NCBI RefSeq assembly: GCF_000226215.1
Contig: NZ_AGFF01000019.1
Span: forward strand, 1-54,865
From: Dietzia alimentaria 72
Lineage (GTDB): Bacteria; Actinomycetota; Actinomycetes; Mycobacteriales; Mycobacteriaceae
DNA: 54,865 bases
Direction of reading: 5' to 3'
Under the pieces are notes generated by a model. It was given only the letters and a program-made list of their open reading frames with translations, did not search any database and was not told the DNA's origin. The stretch's first letter is position 1. Each line of letters starts with the position of its first letter. The translations under genes and the position numbers were made by a program. Below, piece after piece: positions 54,778-54,865 of this stretch.

Positions 54778-54794
54778 CCCCGATATATCGCGTC
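54778..54794 (+). repeat. Family C 17-mer, second copy
   Basis: CCCCGATATATCGCGTC is identical to 53642-53658 and in the same orientation, followed by GCGGCGCGGCTG as in the first copy. Together the two copies bracket one gene, 1.1 kb apart. Confidence 0.75.
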
Positions 54795-54805
54795 CCGACG
54801 ACTCT

Positions 54806-54865
54806 GAGCGGCGCGGCTGCCGGGGGCGAGCGGCGCGGCTGCCGGGGGCGAGCGGCGCGGCTGCC
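54806..54865 (+). repeat. 22-bp tandem repeat running off the window end
   Basis: The unit starting GAGCGGCGCGGCTGCC begins at 54806, 54828 and 54850, giving 2.7 copies before the window ends. Confidence 0.8.

Overview
The window is one contiguous high-GC actinobacterial chromosome segment. A mycolic-acid-producing Mycobacteriales member is indicated by the hadA/hadB, tRNA-Trp, secE, nusG, rplK, rplA order, the scattered menaquinone genes including a menJ-type reductase beside a polyprenyl synthase, and the dTDP-rhamnose genes needed for arabinogalactan. The C50 carotenoid cluster, with a lycopene cyclase half fused to the lycopene elongase (lbtBC), points to Dietzia. The genus is an inference; no 16S gene is present.

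Layout. 1-1.6 kb: an AbiEi/DUF559-like gene framed by intergenic repeats. 1.6-9.5 kb: a YihY membrane protein, rmlB-rmlA-rmlD, a DUF218 protein, a DUF2236 oxygenase-like gene, an SDR, and rmlC. 9.5-11.7 kb: a 44-residue Cys-rich protein behind a metal/sulfur-type operator, an enoyl-CoA hydratase-like protein, a low-molecular-weight phosphatase and two small membrane proteins. 11.8-16.1 kb: a lipoprotein and a MacB/FtsX-type ABC exporter whose permease carries an in-frame TAA. 16.2-20.6 kb: four consecutive secreted, low-complexity proteins, three with a putative Ig-like domain. 20.7-24.9 kb: menA-menE-menB facing menC. 25-29.7 kb: flavin reductase, WS/DGAT, two DinB proteins and a WYL regulator. 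29.7-35.2 kb: menD, a DUF3592 protein, menG, menJ and a polyprenyl synthase. 35.5-38.6 kb: a molybdate transport operon led by an HTH-TOBE gene. 38.7-45.5 kb: yajQ, tRNA-Tyr, the crtE-crtB-crtI-lbtA-lbtBC operon and a GT2. 45.7-53.5 kb: tRNA-Thr, tRNA-Met, a three-gene alpha-oxoamine synthase / NAD-epimerase / acyl-CoA dehydrogenase cassette, hadA-hadB, tRNA-Trp, secE, nusG, rplK, rplA. 53.6 kb to the end: a second AbiEi/DUF559-like gene flanked by direct repeats.

How the genes fit together. The Men proteins build and methylate menaquinone and MenJ partly saturates its tail; the polyprenyl synthase could supply that tail. CrtE/B/I make lycopene, and LbtA/LbtBC elongate and cyclise it to a C50 carotenoid. 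RmlABCD make dTDP-L-rhamnose. Many starts lie 6-8 nt after a TANNNT hexamer, so leaderless transcription looks common; menB and menC share a 23-bp gap holding two overlapping divergent -10 elements.

The strongest candidates for something undescribed are the oxoamine-synthase cassette inserted between tRNA-Met and hadA, the cluster of secreted Ig-like proteins, and a dispersed family of intergenic palindromes whose stems show compensatory changes.
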